Source of the DNA: CAYMST01 sp964393115
GTDB taxonomy: Bacteria; Bacteroidota; Bacteroidia; Cytophagales; Cyclobacteriaceae
Assembly: GCA_964393115.1 (NCBI GenBank)
Contig: CAYMST010000052.1
Span: 1-22,438, forward strand
Reading direction: 5' to 3'
DNA length: 22,438 nt
Shown here: piece after piece, positions 1-7,502 of the stretch
How positions within the stretch are numbered: position 1 is the stretch's first letter
How the letters are laid out: every line of letters starts with the position of its first letter
Translations under genes and position numbers: made by a program
Notes under the pieces: generated by a model
What the model was told of the DNA's origin: nothing
The model's database searches: none
The model's input: only the letters and a program-made list of their open reading frames with translations

Positions 1-103
1 CAAAGGGATTCATCTGTGGTGCGATTAAGATTTATCTGCAGGTTGCGAGCTGACCTTATCACAACTTATCCCTTATACCATTTGTAGTGTATAATGATGT
101 ATT

Positions 104-124
104 AGTTTGCGAAACTGTTTTTTT
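104..124 (+). terminator. Possible intrinsic terminator
   Basis: AGTTT (104-108), loop GCG, AAACT (112-116), then one G and seven T (118-124). The stem is only five pairs, six with a U-G wobble, but the T run follows immediately. It would end a plus-strand transcript entering from the left of the window, whose gene is not visible. Confidence 0.4.
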
Positions 125-148
125 CTTATTCAAGACAAAAAACACAGG

Positions 149-163
149 CCTAGCAGCGCTAGG
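149..163. repeat. Short perfect hairpin
   Basis: CCTAGC (149-154), loop AGC, GCTAGG (158-163): a perfect 6-bp stem. Read on the minus strand it is followed, after six bases, by a run of six T, so it could act as a weak minus-strand terminator. No minus-strand gene is recognised to its right before the hairpin, so its role is open. Confidence 0.4.
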
Positions 164-407
164 GTGAGGATTTTTAACGAAGAAGAAGGGAAAAACAGGA
201 GTAAAATACACGTCACTAAACAGTATAAATGGTATTAGCATTGTGGCCTTGCTATTTTCAAACGGAAACTTTTCCCATTCTAGATATAAGGACTAAGTAG
301 TAAAATGCTTAAGGTCTACTCGATTGGTTATGGTATTCGTCACTTTGGTCAACTTCCCTAGAAAGGTCATCGATCGATATTAGTGACACTCTTGCCAAGA
401 GCATTTT

Positions 408-436
408 TTCCAAGGGTAGAGTTTTACCCGTTGGAA
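408..436. repeat. Stable hairpin with a single bulge
   Basis: TTCCAAGGGTA (408-418) pairs with TACCC (425-429) and TTGGAA (431-436). One G at 430 is bulged and the loop is six bases. This gives eleven pairs in total. The T run (404-409) lies before and partly inside the stem rather than after it on the plus strand, so it is not a canonical plus-strand terminator. Confidence 0.55.
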
Positions 437-473
437 CCTTCTCATATGCTTATTTCTGTACAATTAGCACTGG

Positions 474-495
474 AAATCACTATTTCTAGTGATTT
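474..495. repeat. Perfect 9-bp hairpin
   Basis: AAATCACTA (474-482), loop TTTC, TAGTGATTT (487-495). The stem is perfect with a tetraloop. It lies about 140 bases upstream of the secreted-protein start and has no T run behind it. It could be an operator palindrome or a leader RNA stem. Confidence 0.6.
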
Positions 496-635
496 GTTTC
501 ACGAGGAGACCAATCACTTTTGCAAATAATAATCTTTCGACTTGGAGTAGTAAATCATTCCTGCTTATGTCGAATATGACTGCCTACGACAAGGTTAATT
601 TGAAATGATTAAAACCAATTATTATACCAATCTAT

Positions 636-3050
636 ATGAAAAAAAGTACGACTAAATTGAATTTTCCGATTTTAAACAAGTGTTTGTTAGCGTTAGTTTT
701 TGGGTTCTCGTTGAGTTTGGCACACGCGCAAAATGTAGCACTTGATGATTTTATATTTAATGTGAACAACGGGGGTGTTTGCATTACTGTTTCCTCCGGA
801 CCGGAGTACTGGGAAACAGTAAAGGCTCGAGTTAAAATAGAAGGGACTAGAAATACAGCCCCTTTTGATAAAATAATTTACGCTGAAGGCGATTATGGGG
901 TGAGTTGGAATAGTACTTGTGTTCCTGCTACCACTTTATACAAAGACGATGGTTATTCGTATACCGCAACCGTTACCTATAGGGAACGAACTGAAACAGA
1001 GCCCATAGAGCCCATAAACGTAGAATACACCACCCCGCTATCGATACAAGAGAAAAACGGGCTTACAGAAATAGAATTTGGAGAGCTTTACACCATTGTT
1101 GCAGATGGTAATGCCGAGGAATATGAGTGGCTAATACACCCGACATCCATTATGAATTTTAGTGGCTTAGATATAGTAAACAACAGAGGAAACGAAATTG
1201 ATATTCGGATTACAAACCCGAACCAAGAGATTAAAGTGCGGATGAGAGGTAAACGGAATGGACGATTTACTTCTTACAAAGAGCTGAGGTTGAAGATTGG
1301 TGAAGAGGGCACAACTCAAGATGATCTTCCTCAGCAAGACGACCCTCCACGAAATGTAGCGTTAGATGATTTTATATTTAGCGTGACTAATACTGCCGTT
1401 TCTATTCTTGTTTCTTCTGGACCCGAGTACTGGGAATCGGTGAGGGCTCGGGTCGAAATAGAAGGGACTAGAAATACAGCCCCTTTTGATAAAAAAAATT
1501 ATGCCGTAGGTAATTATAGTGTCATTGGGAATAGGACTATCGTTCCTGCCTCCACTTTATACAAAGACGATGGATACTCGTATACAGCTACAGTAACCTA
1601 TAAGGGAAGAACGGAAACGGAACCTATTGTACCTATAAACATAGAGTATGCTACTCCGCTATCGATTCAAGAAGTAAACGGTCGAACGCAAATTGAACGT
1701 GATGAAATCTATACTATTGTTGCCAGTGGGGAGGCTGAAGACTATCAATGGCAGCTTCACCCTACATCGATTATGAACTTTAATGGTCTGGACATAGTAA
1801 ACAATAGAGGTAGCGAAATTGATATACGGGTTACGACCGAAGAAGAGGAGGTCGAAGTGCGGATGAGAGGCAAACGAAATGGACGATTTGGTCCTTATGA
1901 AAAGCTGAGGTTAAAGGTTAGAGATAAAGTCATAATTCAGGAAGAACTTGGCAGAACAGAGCTATGCAGAAATAGCGAATATTCCATCGTTGCCTCTGGT
2001 CCGCAGGCTGATAATTATGAATGGCGAGTATTTGGCGCTCAAAATCTCGGTGTTCGTAATAATGGAACGTCTTTAAGACTTAGAACACCGAATTCCTTTT
2101 CGAGTATTCGAGTGACCTTAAGGGTAAGGTATGACAACGAATGGTCACCTATTAGGACTTTGACATTTAATAGGTGTCGTGACCTATCGATCCCGAGCAT
2201 AGGTATTCGTGAAAACAACGGAGCCGATGAGGTTTGTCCAAATGAACGATATACCATTAGTGCAACCGGGGATAATGCTATACAATATGACTGGTCGGCA
2301 AGTGGGGCTCGAATCATCCAAAATAATGGCAATCGTATAAGCATTGAAACAAACAGTTCTTTCTCAAGTGTAGTCGTACGCGTGAGAGCACGAAATGATG
2401 GCTATTGGTCATCACGTCGGACACTTACTTTAGACAAATGTTGTCAATCCCCTCCGCAATTTACACTCCGTCATGGAGACGGTGTGACGAGTGGTAAAAT
2501 GTGCTACCTATCTGATCATCAGATTCGGGTAAATGGTGAGCAAGCAGAACAATATATTTGGTCCATAAATGGTGGCGGTAGCTTCTTTATTGAAACTAAT
2601 ACTGGACAAAGGGCTTACTCAGATTATACAACGACCACTAGCAATACGCTATGGGTACAAACTGGAAATGGGTTAACCGGAAACCGTGTGAATATAACCG
2701 TCACAAAAGTCAATGACTGCGGTAAGAGGAGGAGTAAATTTGAGAGTTATGAGCTTGTGAGGTTATGTAGAGCTAGAACTATAGCTGCCGATGATAAAGC
2801 AATTCATGCCGAGTTATTATACCCTAGCCAGGTTCGGACAGGAGATGAAGTGTTATGGGCAGGAATTGGAAATGTGGAAGTAAAATCGTTGGAAGCCATA
2901 GATGTACAAGGTAAGTCTCTTGGTCTTCAGTATGAGCAAATGGATGATGAGAGCTTAACGTTTACCACAGCTTCTTTGTCCGCAGGGATTTATATAATGC
3001 GTCTCACCACATCCAACGGTTTAATGACAAGTCGACTAACTGTGAGATAG
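636..3050 (+). CDS. Secreted multi-module protein with type IX secretion sorting domain
   Basis: An 804-residue secreted or surface protein of unknown function. Residues 1-31 form a Sec signal peptide with a likely cut after AHA. Residues 33 to about 222 and 240 to about 430 are a tandem duplication of about 190 residues (about 70% identical by eye). An acidic Gln/Pro-rich linker joins them. Next come two shorter PKD/Ig-like modules (432-514 and 515-602), each with a Cys near its start and at its end. A fifth module (603-714) follows. About 716-804 matches a type IX secretion C-terminal sorting domain: it ends in the typical LSAGIYIMRLTT segment and a final basic strand. No catalytic motif was recognised, so an adhesive or structural cell-surface role is inferred. 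It stands alone between two long non-coding stretches. Sorting-domain assignment is strong; the role is unknown. Confidence 0.9.
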   Translation: MKKSTTKLNFPILNKCLLALVFGFSLSLAHAQNVALDDFIFNVNNGGVCITVSSGPEYWETVKARVKIEGTRNTAPFDKIIYAEGDYGVSWNSTCVPATTLYKDDGYSYTATVTYRERTETEPIEPINVEYTTPLSIQEKNGLTEIEFGELYTIVADGNAEEYEWLIHPTSIMNFSGLDIVNNRGNEIDIRITNPNQEIKVRMRGKRNGRFTSYKELRLKIGEEGTTQDDLPQQDDPPRNVALDDFIFSVTNTAVSILVSSGPEYWESVRARVEIEGTRNTAPFDKKNYAVGNYSVIGNRTIVPASTLYKDDGYSYTATVTYKGRTETEPIVPINIEYATPLSIQEVNGRTQIERDEIYTIVASGEAEDYQWQLHPTSIMNFNGLDIVNNRGSEIDIRVTTEEEEVEVRMRGKRNGRFGPYEKLRLKVRDKVIIQEELGRTELCRNSEYSIVASGPQADNYEWRVFGAQNLGVRNNGTSLRLRTPNSFSSIRVTLRVRYDNEWSPIRTLTFNRCRDLSIPSIGIRENNGADEVCPNERYTISATGDNAIQYDWSASGARIIQNNGNRISIETNSSFSSVVVRVRARNDGYWSSRRTLTLDKCCQSPPQFTLRHGDGVTSGKMCYLSDHQIRVNGEQAEQYIWSINGGGSFFIETNTGQRAYSDYTTTTSNTLWVQTGNGLTGNRVNITVTKVNDCGKRRSKFESYELVRLCRARTIAADDKAIHAELLYPSQVRTGDEVLWAGIGNVEVKSLEAIDVQGKSLGLQYEQMDDESLTFTTASLSAGIYIMRLTTSNGLMTSRLTVR
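732..1922 (+). repeat. Intragenic tandem duplication, 621-bp period
   Basis: Two copies start at 732 and 1353 within the secreted-protein gene. A 39-bp stretch is identical between them (835-873 and 1456-1494), and other short stretches are also identical, for example around the LYKDDGYSYTATVTY coding segment. The copies otherwise differ at many codons, so the duplication is not very recent or one copy is evolving quickly. Confidence 0.9.
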
Positions 3051-3052
3051 TA

Positions 3053-3174
3053 CCACTAAAGTTTACTGGTGATTTAAAATAATTACTTGGTAAACGCTTG
3101 TTGCCTTATTTGATCATGTGCTTTTGACGGAGTCGGAAGCACATGATTGATGTTGGTCGTCGGCACTTTAGTGG
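3053..3174. repeat. 10-bp inverted repeat enclosing smaller hairpins
   Basis: CCACTAAAGT (3053-3062) and ACTTTAGTGG (3165-3174) are perfect reverse complements. They start two bases after the stop codon of the secreted-protein gene. Between them lie a GTTTAC/GTAAC-type pair (3061-3066 with 3090-3095) and the long hairpin at 3110-3150. The set could fold as a multi-branched RNA at the 3' end of the transcript. Confidence 0.55.
3110..3150. ncRNA. Long hairpin, possible structured RNA or terminator stem
   Basis: ATCATGTGCTTTTGAC (3113-3128), loop GGA (3129-3131), GTCGGAAGCACATGAT (3132-3147). That makes 16 pairs including two G-U wobbles, and two further wobbles plus one pair extend the stem to 3110-3150. 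No T run follows on the plus strand. It may protect or end the upstream mRNA, or belong to a small RNA. The stem is certain; a function is not shown. Confidence 0.5.
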
Positions 3175-3502
3175 ATATATAGATACTACTGCTAACCTAT
3201 TTTCTACCGTGGTGAAATCGAACTCTCTTTACCACCACAATTCCGACTACTTTATTTAATAGTCTTCTCAGTTATCCCATTTTTTTGGTCATCACTTTGG
3301 ATACAACGTCGTACAGTTGTCGAAAGCTTCATCATTTTGATTCTAAAACCGTCAATTACTATTTTTTCCTCAAACATTAGTTAAATTGGAGCTTAGCAGT
3401 ATTTATAAAGCTCATTCATGGTGGTGTCTACTTGATGACTCTGCTAAACCCAACCTGAGGTAAGTCATTAATAAAACGACGCCTTAATAACTATTTAGAC
3501 TA

Positions 3503-4525
3503 ATGAAAACCATACCGCTCAAAACTTGGATTGTCATTCATGTGTGCTACCGAGAAATATTTAATGCGCCTGTATGCTTACAGGAACTTAAAGCTTGGTT
3601 GGGCATTAAGGAAAATAATGTGATCGACTTTCTCGATGCCAAGTCTTCGTTGGTAAAAGAAGGTTTGCTTGTCGAAGAAAACGGTTATATCGTTAGACGA
3701 GGTAATGAAGGTTATATAGAGGAGCAACCAAGGAAGAACGAAGCAGCTACTAAGTTAATTCAGAAGGGTAGTCCTCTCCTCAATTTGTTAGGAAAGATAT
3801 CTTTGATCAAATTCATAGGTATATCTGGTTCAGTTGCAGCTAACAATCCCACTCCCGATAAAGAAGGTTTTAATCAAGGAAATATTGATTTAGATATTTA
3901 TTTGGTGACAATGGACCATTCGCTCTGGTTACTTTTTTTGCTTGAAAGGATTCTTAGTAATTTAAGTCTGTTACTTACTAAAAAACATTTTTATTGTTTC
4001 AATTATGTTACCGAAGAGAGCTTTTTGGAGATTACGAATAAGAGTTTTTTTACCGCCACGGAATTTATAAACCTTAAGCCACTGAATTCACAGAGCAAGA
4101 GCAATATTTTGGTACAAAATTTATGGGTTGGGAAATATTATTACGTAGAAAACGATATTGACAAGCATCTAGTTGAGCGAGGTTTCTTCACCCCGGTAAG
4201 AAAAGTATTTAACGTAACTTTTTTTCTAGTCTATTTCCTCATGCGAGCTTTAAAGAGACGTAAAATCAAAGTGTTGAGTTGGTTAAGATTTGATTTCGAT
4301 AGTAGCTTTAGGCATAATTATCGACGAATAAGTAGCCCAAATGGCGGATACGAAATATCAGTGGCAAAAAAGTTTACCAGACTTTTTAAGTCTGGCTATC
4401 CTGAATATGCGAGCGACTCTGTCATTCAGTATTTATTTCCCTCGTATATCTACGAAAAGAAAATAGATAAGGAGAAAGGCATCGAATTGGATAAGAGGGC
4501 CTTCGAAAAATATGCGGTTGAATGA
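3503..4525 (+). CDS. Winged-helix / nucleotidyltransferase-like protein
   Basis: A 340-residue protein. Residues about 18-70 look like a winged helix: an LQELKAWL helix, then the segment LVKEGLLVEENGYIVRRG, which fits a recognition helix and wing. Residues about 98-140 carry a nucleotidyltransferase-fold signature, GISGS (106-110), followed by DLD (129-131) in a beta strand. About 18 residues separate GS from DxD, longer than is usual in this superfamily. The C-terminal part has hydrophobic segments near 141-160 and 228-250, suggesting membrane association. Such wHTH-nucleotidyltransferase proteins occur in glycan and radical SAM clusters, but their substrate is not known. It is the first gene of a tight operon and overlaps the next start as ATGA. 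Activity is uncertain because of the insertion. Confidence 0.75.
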   Translation: MKTIPLKTWIVIHVCYREIFNAPVCLQELKAWLGIKENNVIDFLDAKSSLVKEGLLVEENGYIVRRGNEGYIEEQPRKNEAATKLIQKGSPLLNLLGKISLIKFIGISGSVAANNPTPDKEGFNQGNIDLDIYLVTMDHSLWLLFLLERILSNLSLLLTKKHFYCFNYVTEESFLEITNKSFFTATEFINLKPLNSQSKSNILVQNLWVGKYYYVENDIDKHLVERGFFTPVRKVFNVTFFLVYFLMRALKRRKIKVLSWLRFDFDSSFRHNYRRISSPNGGYEISVAKKFTRLFKSGYPEYASDSVIQYLFPSYIYEKKIDKEKGIELDKRAFEKYAVE

Positions 4526-5964
4526 AAAAGATCTTATTTAGTCATTCTTACTTCTATAAGTTTGACAGCAAGCAGTGGAAAGCTGCTGAACCATATCCGC
4601 CACTAATGACCATAACTGCAGCAGCCCTTATGAGAGCGCATAAGTATGAAGTGCGACTCTTCGATGTAGGATTGCAGGATAGCCCAGAAGATGTATTATC
4701 CATACTTGAAGACTATGATCCAGACTATTTCGTGCTTTTCGATGATGGTTTTAATTACTTGACTAAGATGTGTCTGACGACCATGAGGGAAGCCGCTTTC
4801 AATATGCAGAAATTGGCAAAAAGTAAGGGTAAAACAGTCATTACTTGCAGTTCTGATTCCACTGATCACTATCAAAAGTATTTGGAAAATGGTGCGGATT
4901 TCGTCATCAAAGGAGAAGGAGAGATTACCCTTCAAGAGCTCATTAAGCAGTTAGAACAAAACGGCGATGTCAGTAAAGTAGATGGTATTTATTTCAAAGA
5001 CGGAGATGGAATAATATTTACCAAACCACGATCTGTCAATAGATCCTTGGATGATTTACCTGAAGCAGCTTGGGACTTGATTGATGTGAATGCTTATCGA
5101 AACGTTTGGGAACGTCGTAACAAGCCATTCTATTTAAATGTTGAGACGACAAGAGGCTGTCCCTACAAATGCAATTGGTGTGCAAAGCCAATATACGGGA
5201 ACCGTTATAATGTGAGATCTCCAAAGCTTGTGGTTGATGAAATTGCCAATCATGTGAGAGATCGAAGAGTGGATCGTTTTTGGATGTGTGACGACATTTT
5301 TGGGCTAAAACCTGGATGGGTTCAAGAGTTTCGTGATGAAATTAAGAAGCGGAGGCTATCGATAAAGTATAAGATCCAATCTAGAGCGGACCTTTTACTT
5401 CAGGAAGATAACATTGATGCTTTGGTGGATTCTGGTTTAGATGAAGTATGGATTGGGGCCGAATCAGGTTCTCAACGAATATTGGATGCTATGGATAAAG
5501 GAACCACTATTGAGCAAATTCATGAGGCCACTCGCTTACTAAAATCTAGAGGTGTGAAGGTCGCATTTTTTATTCAATTTGGGTACTTAGGTGAGACCAG
5601 AGCTGATATCTCTAAAACTATAGATATGGTGAAAAAGTTAATGCCGGATAACATGGGAGTCTCTGTTTCCTACCCGCTGCCAGGTACTAAGTTCTATGAT
5701 AAGGTCAAAGATGATTTGATGCTTAAAGCAAACTGGACCGATTCTGATGACTTGGATATGATGTTTAGTAATACCTATAAACCTGGATTTTATAAAATCC
5801 TTCATAGGTATATTCATCTGGTATACAACTTTAAGAAATCATGGGTGGCTTTCACGAAGTACTCTTTTACGTTGGAAATAAAATCGCTGAAAGCCGCTGT
5901 TAAACCGTTTTACCTGATGCCTCAGATACTATTCCGTAGGGTTCAACTAAAAATACTGCAATAA
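4522..5964 (+). CDS. B12-binding-fold radical SAM protein
   Basis: A 480-residue radical SAM enzyme. The N-terminal 1-170 is a Rossmann-like B12-binding domain (PLMTITAAALMRAHKYEVRL, then GEGE at 131-134). The usual DxHxxG cobalamin histidine is not evident: the equivalent segment reads LFDVGLQD. The radical SAM core starts near 203, with the [4Fe-4S] cysteines C213, C217 and C220 in RGCPYKCNWC. A GAESGSQRILDAMDKG segment fits the SAM-binding part of the barrel, and PLPGTKFYD fits its last strands. A hydrophobic C-terminal tail follows. The start overlaps the previous stop (ATGA), so the two genes are probably translationally coupled. Likely chemistry is C-methylation or another radical rearrangement of a lipid or glycan precursor. 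The substrate is unknown. Confidence 0.9.
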   Translation: MKKILFSHSYFYKFDSKQWKAAEPYPPLMTITAAALMRAHKYEVRLFDVGLQDSPEDVLSILEDYDPDYFVLFDDGFNYLTKMCLTTMREAAFNMQKLAKSKGKTVITCSSDSTDHYQKYLENGADFVIKGEGEITLQELIKQLEQNGDVSKVDGIYFKDGDGIIFTKPRSVNRSLDDLPEAAWDLIDVNAYRNVWERRNKPFYLNVETTRGCPYKCNWCAKPIYGNRYNVRSPKLVVDEIANHVRDRRVDRFWMCDDIFGLKPGWVQEFRDEIKKRRLSIKYKIQSRADLLLQEDNIDALVDSGLDEVWIGAESGSQRILDAMDKGTTIEQIHEATRLLKSRGVKVAFFIQFGYLGETRADISKTIDMVKKLMPDNMGVSVSYPLPGTKFYDKVKDDLMLKANWTDSDDLDMMFSNTYKPGFYKILHRYIHLVYNFKKSWVAFTKYSFTLEIKSLKAAVKPFYLMPQILFRRVQLKILQ

Positions 5965-5966
5965 GC

Positions 5967-7502
5967 ATGTCGATGGTTAAAGAAGGTGTAAAGTATTGGG
6001 AAGATATTGAATCAAATCAAGAGAAAGAATCAGTTTATTTAAAGACAAGAGATAAGGAATCCCGTCTGCTTGATGACGAATTAGTTTCGTCACTTCCTAA
6101 TTTACCAGATGGACAAGTGAATTCTGAAGAGTGGAAGTCCAGGAAAAAGTCTGTTCAGAGACTAACGGCTTTGCTCAAGTCTGATAAACCCCTTCGAGTA
6201 CTTGATGTCGGGTGTGGAAATGGTTGGATGACAAAAGAAGTCATTCAAGCCGTTCCTGATGCAAAAGTGTTTGGGGTCGATTTAAATCAAAAGGAGCTTG
6301 AACAAGCTGTTAGAATCACGAATGGTTTAAATGCTGAGTTTCATTATATGGACTTATTGAAGAACTGTCCATTTGAAGAAGAGTATTTTGATATTATTCT
6401 TTTTAATGCTTCGATTCAATATTTTGATAACCTCGACAAGCTCTTCGAAAAATGTAAGGTGTTACTTCAACTTACAGGGAGGATTATCATTAACGATAGT
6501 CCTATATACGGTTCTGCAGAAGACTCAAAGTCTGCATCCAATCGTAGTAAATTATACTATGCTAGGTTAGGTGTTGATGTTATGAGTGATTATTATTTCC
6601 ACCACACTCGATCGGATTTGGAAAGGAATGGGTTTTTGGAGAATAAGGGCTTTACTTTGTCTAAATGCCCCTTTCCACTTTGGATATATACCAAAAATCA
6701 GATTAAACATAATCCTGATAAGGTTAGTCAAGGATTTGGTAATCAATCTGTGATTTTTGATGAGTTGTATGACGCTAATCAGATCGTAAATTATATGCGA
6801 AAACTAATTCGAGAAGAAGTTCTAAGCCAGTTAAAGGCGGGAGATCATATTCTTGAAATAAATGCAGGTACCGGCACAGATGCTATGTTTTTTGCTCAAA
6901 ACGGTTTTCAGGTAACTGCGGTTGAAATTAGTCCCGGTATGGTGAAGAAAGCGAATGAAAAATGTAAGAGTTTGGGACTGCAGGATAGAGTTAAGTTCAT
7001 AAACGCTTCGTTCGAAGAGCTTGATAAGTTGAGTGAAAAAGATTTTGATTTCGCATACAGCAATTTCGGTGGTCTAAATTGTACTCCGAACCTTATAAAA
7101 GTAGTTGAAAGTCTTTTAGGTAAATTGAAATCTGGAGGACGTGCCACCATGACCATATTACCTCCATTTACGCTATGGGAAAAATTGCATGCTCTAAAGG
7201 GAAACTTTGAAATCGCGAATAGAAGGAAGAAACAAGGACCTTCATTGGCGCATATAGAGGGGGAATACTTTCATTGCTGGTATTATAACCCTAAAGAAAT
7301 TATTAGCGCTATAAGCTCCAAAATAGCCGCTTCTGCCATTACTGGCCTTTGCATTTTTGTTCCTCCGTCTTTTATGGATCAATTTCCGAAAAAGCACCCC
7401 TTCTTATATAAATGGCTAATAAAAGTTGATTCTTTGGTGGCTAAATGGCCTGTATTTAATCGCATTGGGGACTATTTTATGTTAAGTGTGACTAAGAAAT
7501 GA
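5967..7502 (+). CDS. Tandem class I SAM-dependent methyltransferase
   Basis: A 511-residue protein with two Rossmann methyltransferase domains. The first has motif I VLDVGCGNG (78-86) and an acidic strand end at VFGVDL. The second has motif I ILEINAGTGTD (295-305) and AVEIS. Single-domain enzymes of this kind are usually 230-280 residues, so this is a natural fusion. The first domain keeps a clear GxGxG loop; the second has NAGTGTD, also a usable SAM loop. It starts two bases after the radical SAM stop, so it is in the same operon. A second in-frame ATG two codons in is an alternative start. Its last 11 bases overlap the convergent glycosyltransferase gene. Substrate unknown; lipid or sugar O- or N-methylation is a fair guess. 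Confidence 0.9.
   Translation: MSMVKEGVKYWEDIESNQEKESVYLKTRDKESRLLDDELVSSLPNLPDGQVNSEEWKSRKKSVQRLTALLKSDKPLRVLDVGCGNGWMTKEVIQAVPDAKVFGVDLNQKELEQAVRITNGLNAEFHYMDLLKNCPFEEEYFDIILFNASIQYFDNLDKLFEKCKVLLQLTGRIIINDSPIYGSAEDSKSASNRSKLYYARLGVDVMSDYYFHHTRSDLERNGFLENKGFTLSKCPFPLWIYTKNQIKHNPDKVSQGFGNQSVIFDELYDANQIVNYMRKLIREEVLSQLKAGDHILEINAGTGTDAMFFAQNGFQVTAVEISPGMVKKANEKCKSLGLQDRVKFINASFEELDKLSEKDFDFAYSNFGGLNCTPNLIKVVESLLGKLKSGGRATMTILPPFTLWEKLHALKGNFEIANRRKKQGPSLAHIEGEYFHCWYYNPKEIISAISSKIAASAITGLCIFVPPSFMDQFPKKHPFLYKWLIKVDSLVAKWPVFNRIGDYFMLSVTKK

Larger units (their letters stand above)
1..635. other. Non-coding leader region with several short hairpins
   Basis: No convincing protein-coding gene was found here on either strand. 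The region contains at least four short inverted repeats: 104-116 followed by a T7 run, 149-163, 408-436 and 474-495. It also contains a 10-bp self-complementary site, ATCGATCGAT, at 369-378. It may hold the terminator of a gene lying to the left and the promoter and 5' leader of the secreted-protein gene starting at 636. No clear Bacteroidota promoter (TTTG then TAnnTTTG) could be placed. Confidence 0.5.
3051..3502. other. Structured non-coding gap
   Basis: No protein gene is seen in these 452 bases. The first 125 bases hold nested inverted repeats, described separately. The remainder (about 3175-3502) is AT-rich with no recognised gene, riboswitch or terminator. It should contain the promoter of the operon starting at 3503, but no clear promoter could be assigned. 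Confidence 0.5.

Noticed and set aside
59..241. 60-residue minus-strand reading frame in the left gap
   Set aside because: Low-complexity composition, no recognisable motif, and it covers two of the hairpins; no supporting context.
2039..2344. 101-residue minus-strand reading frame
   Set aside because: Lies wholly inside the secreted-protein gene, whose plus-strand frame has a signal peptide, repeats and sorting domain.
3053..3174. Retron-like msr/msd layout (inverted repeat ends with an inner hairpin)
   Set aside because: No reverse transcriptase gene is present in the window, and the neighbouring gene is a nucleotidyltransferase-like protein.
3175..3502. Cobalamin riboswitch upstream of the B12-fold radical SAM operon
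   Set aside because: No B12-box-like sequence or matching set of stems could be recognised.
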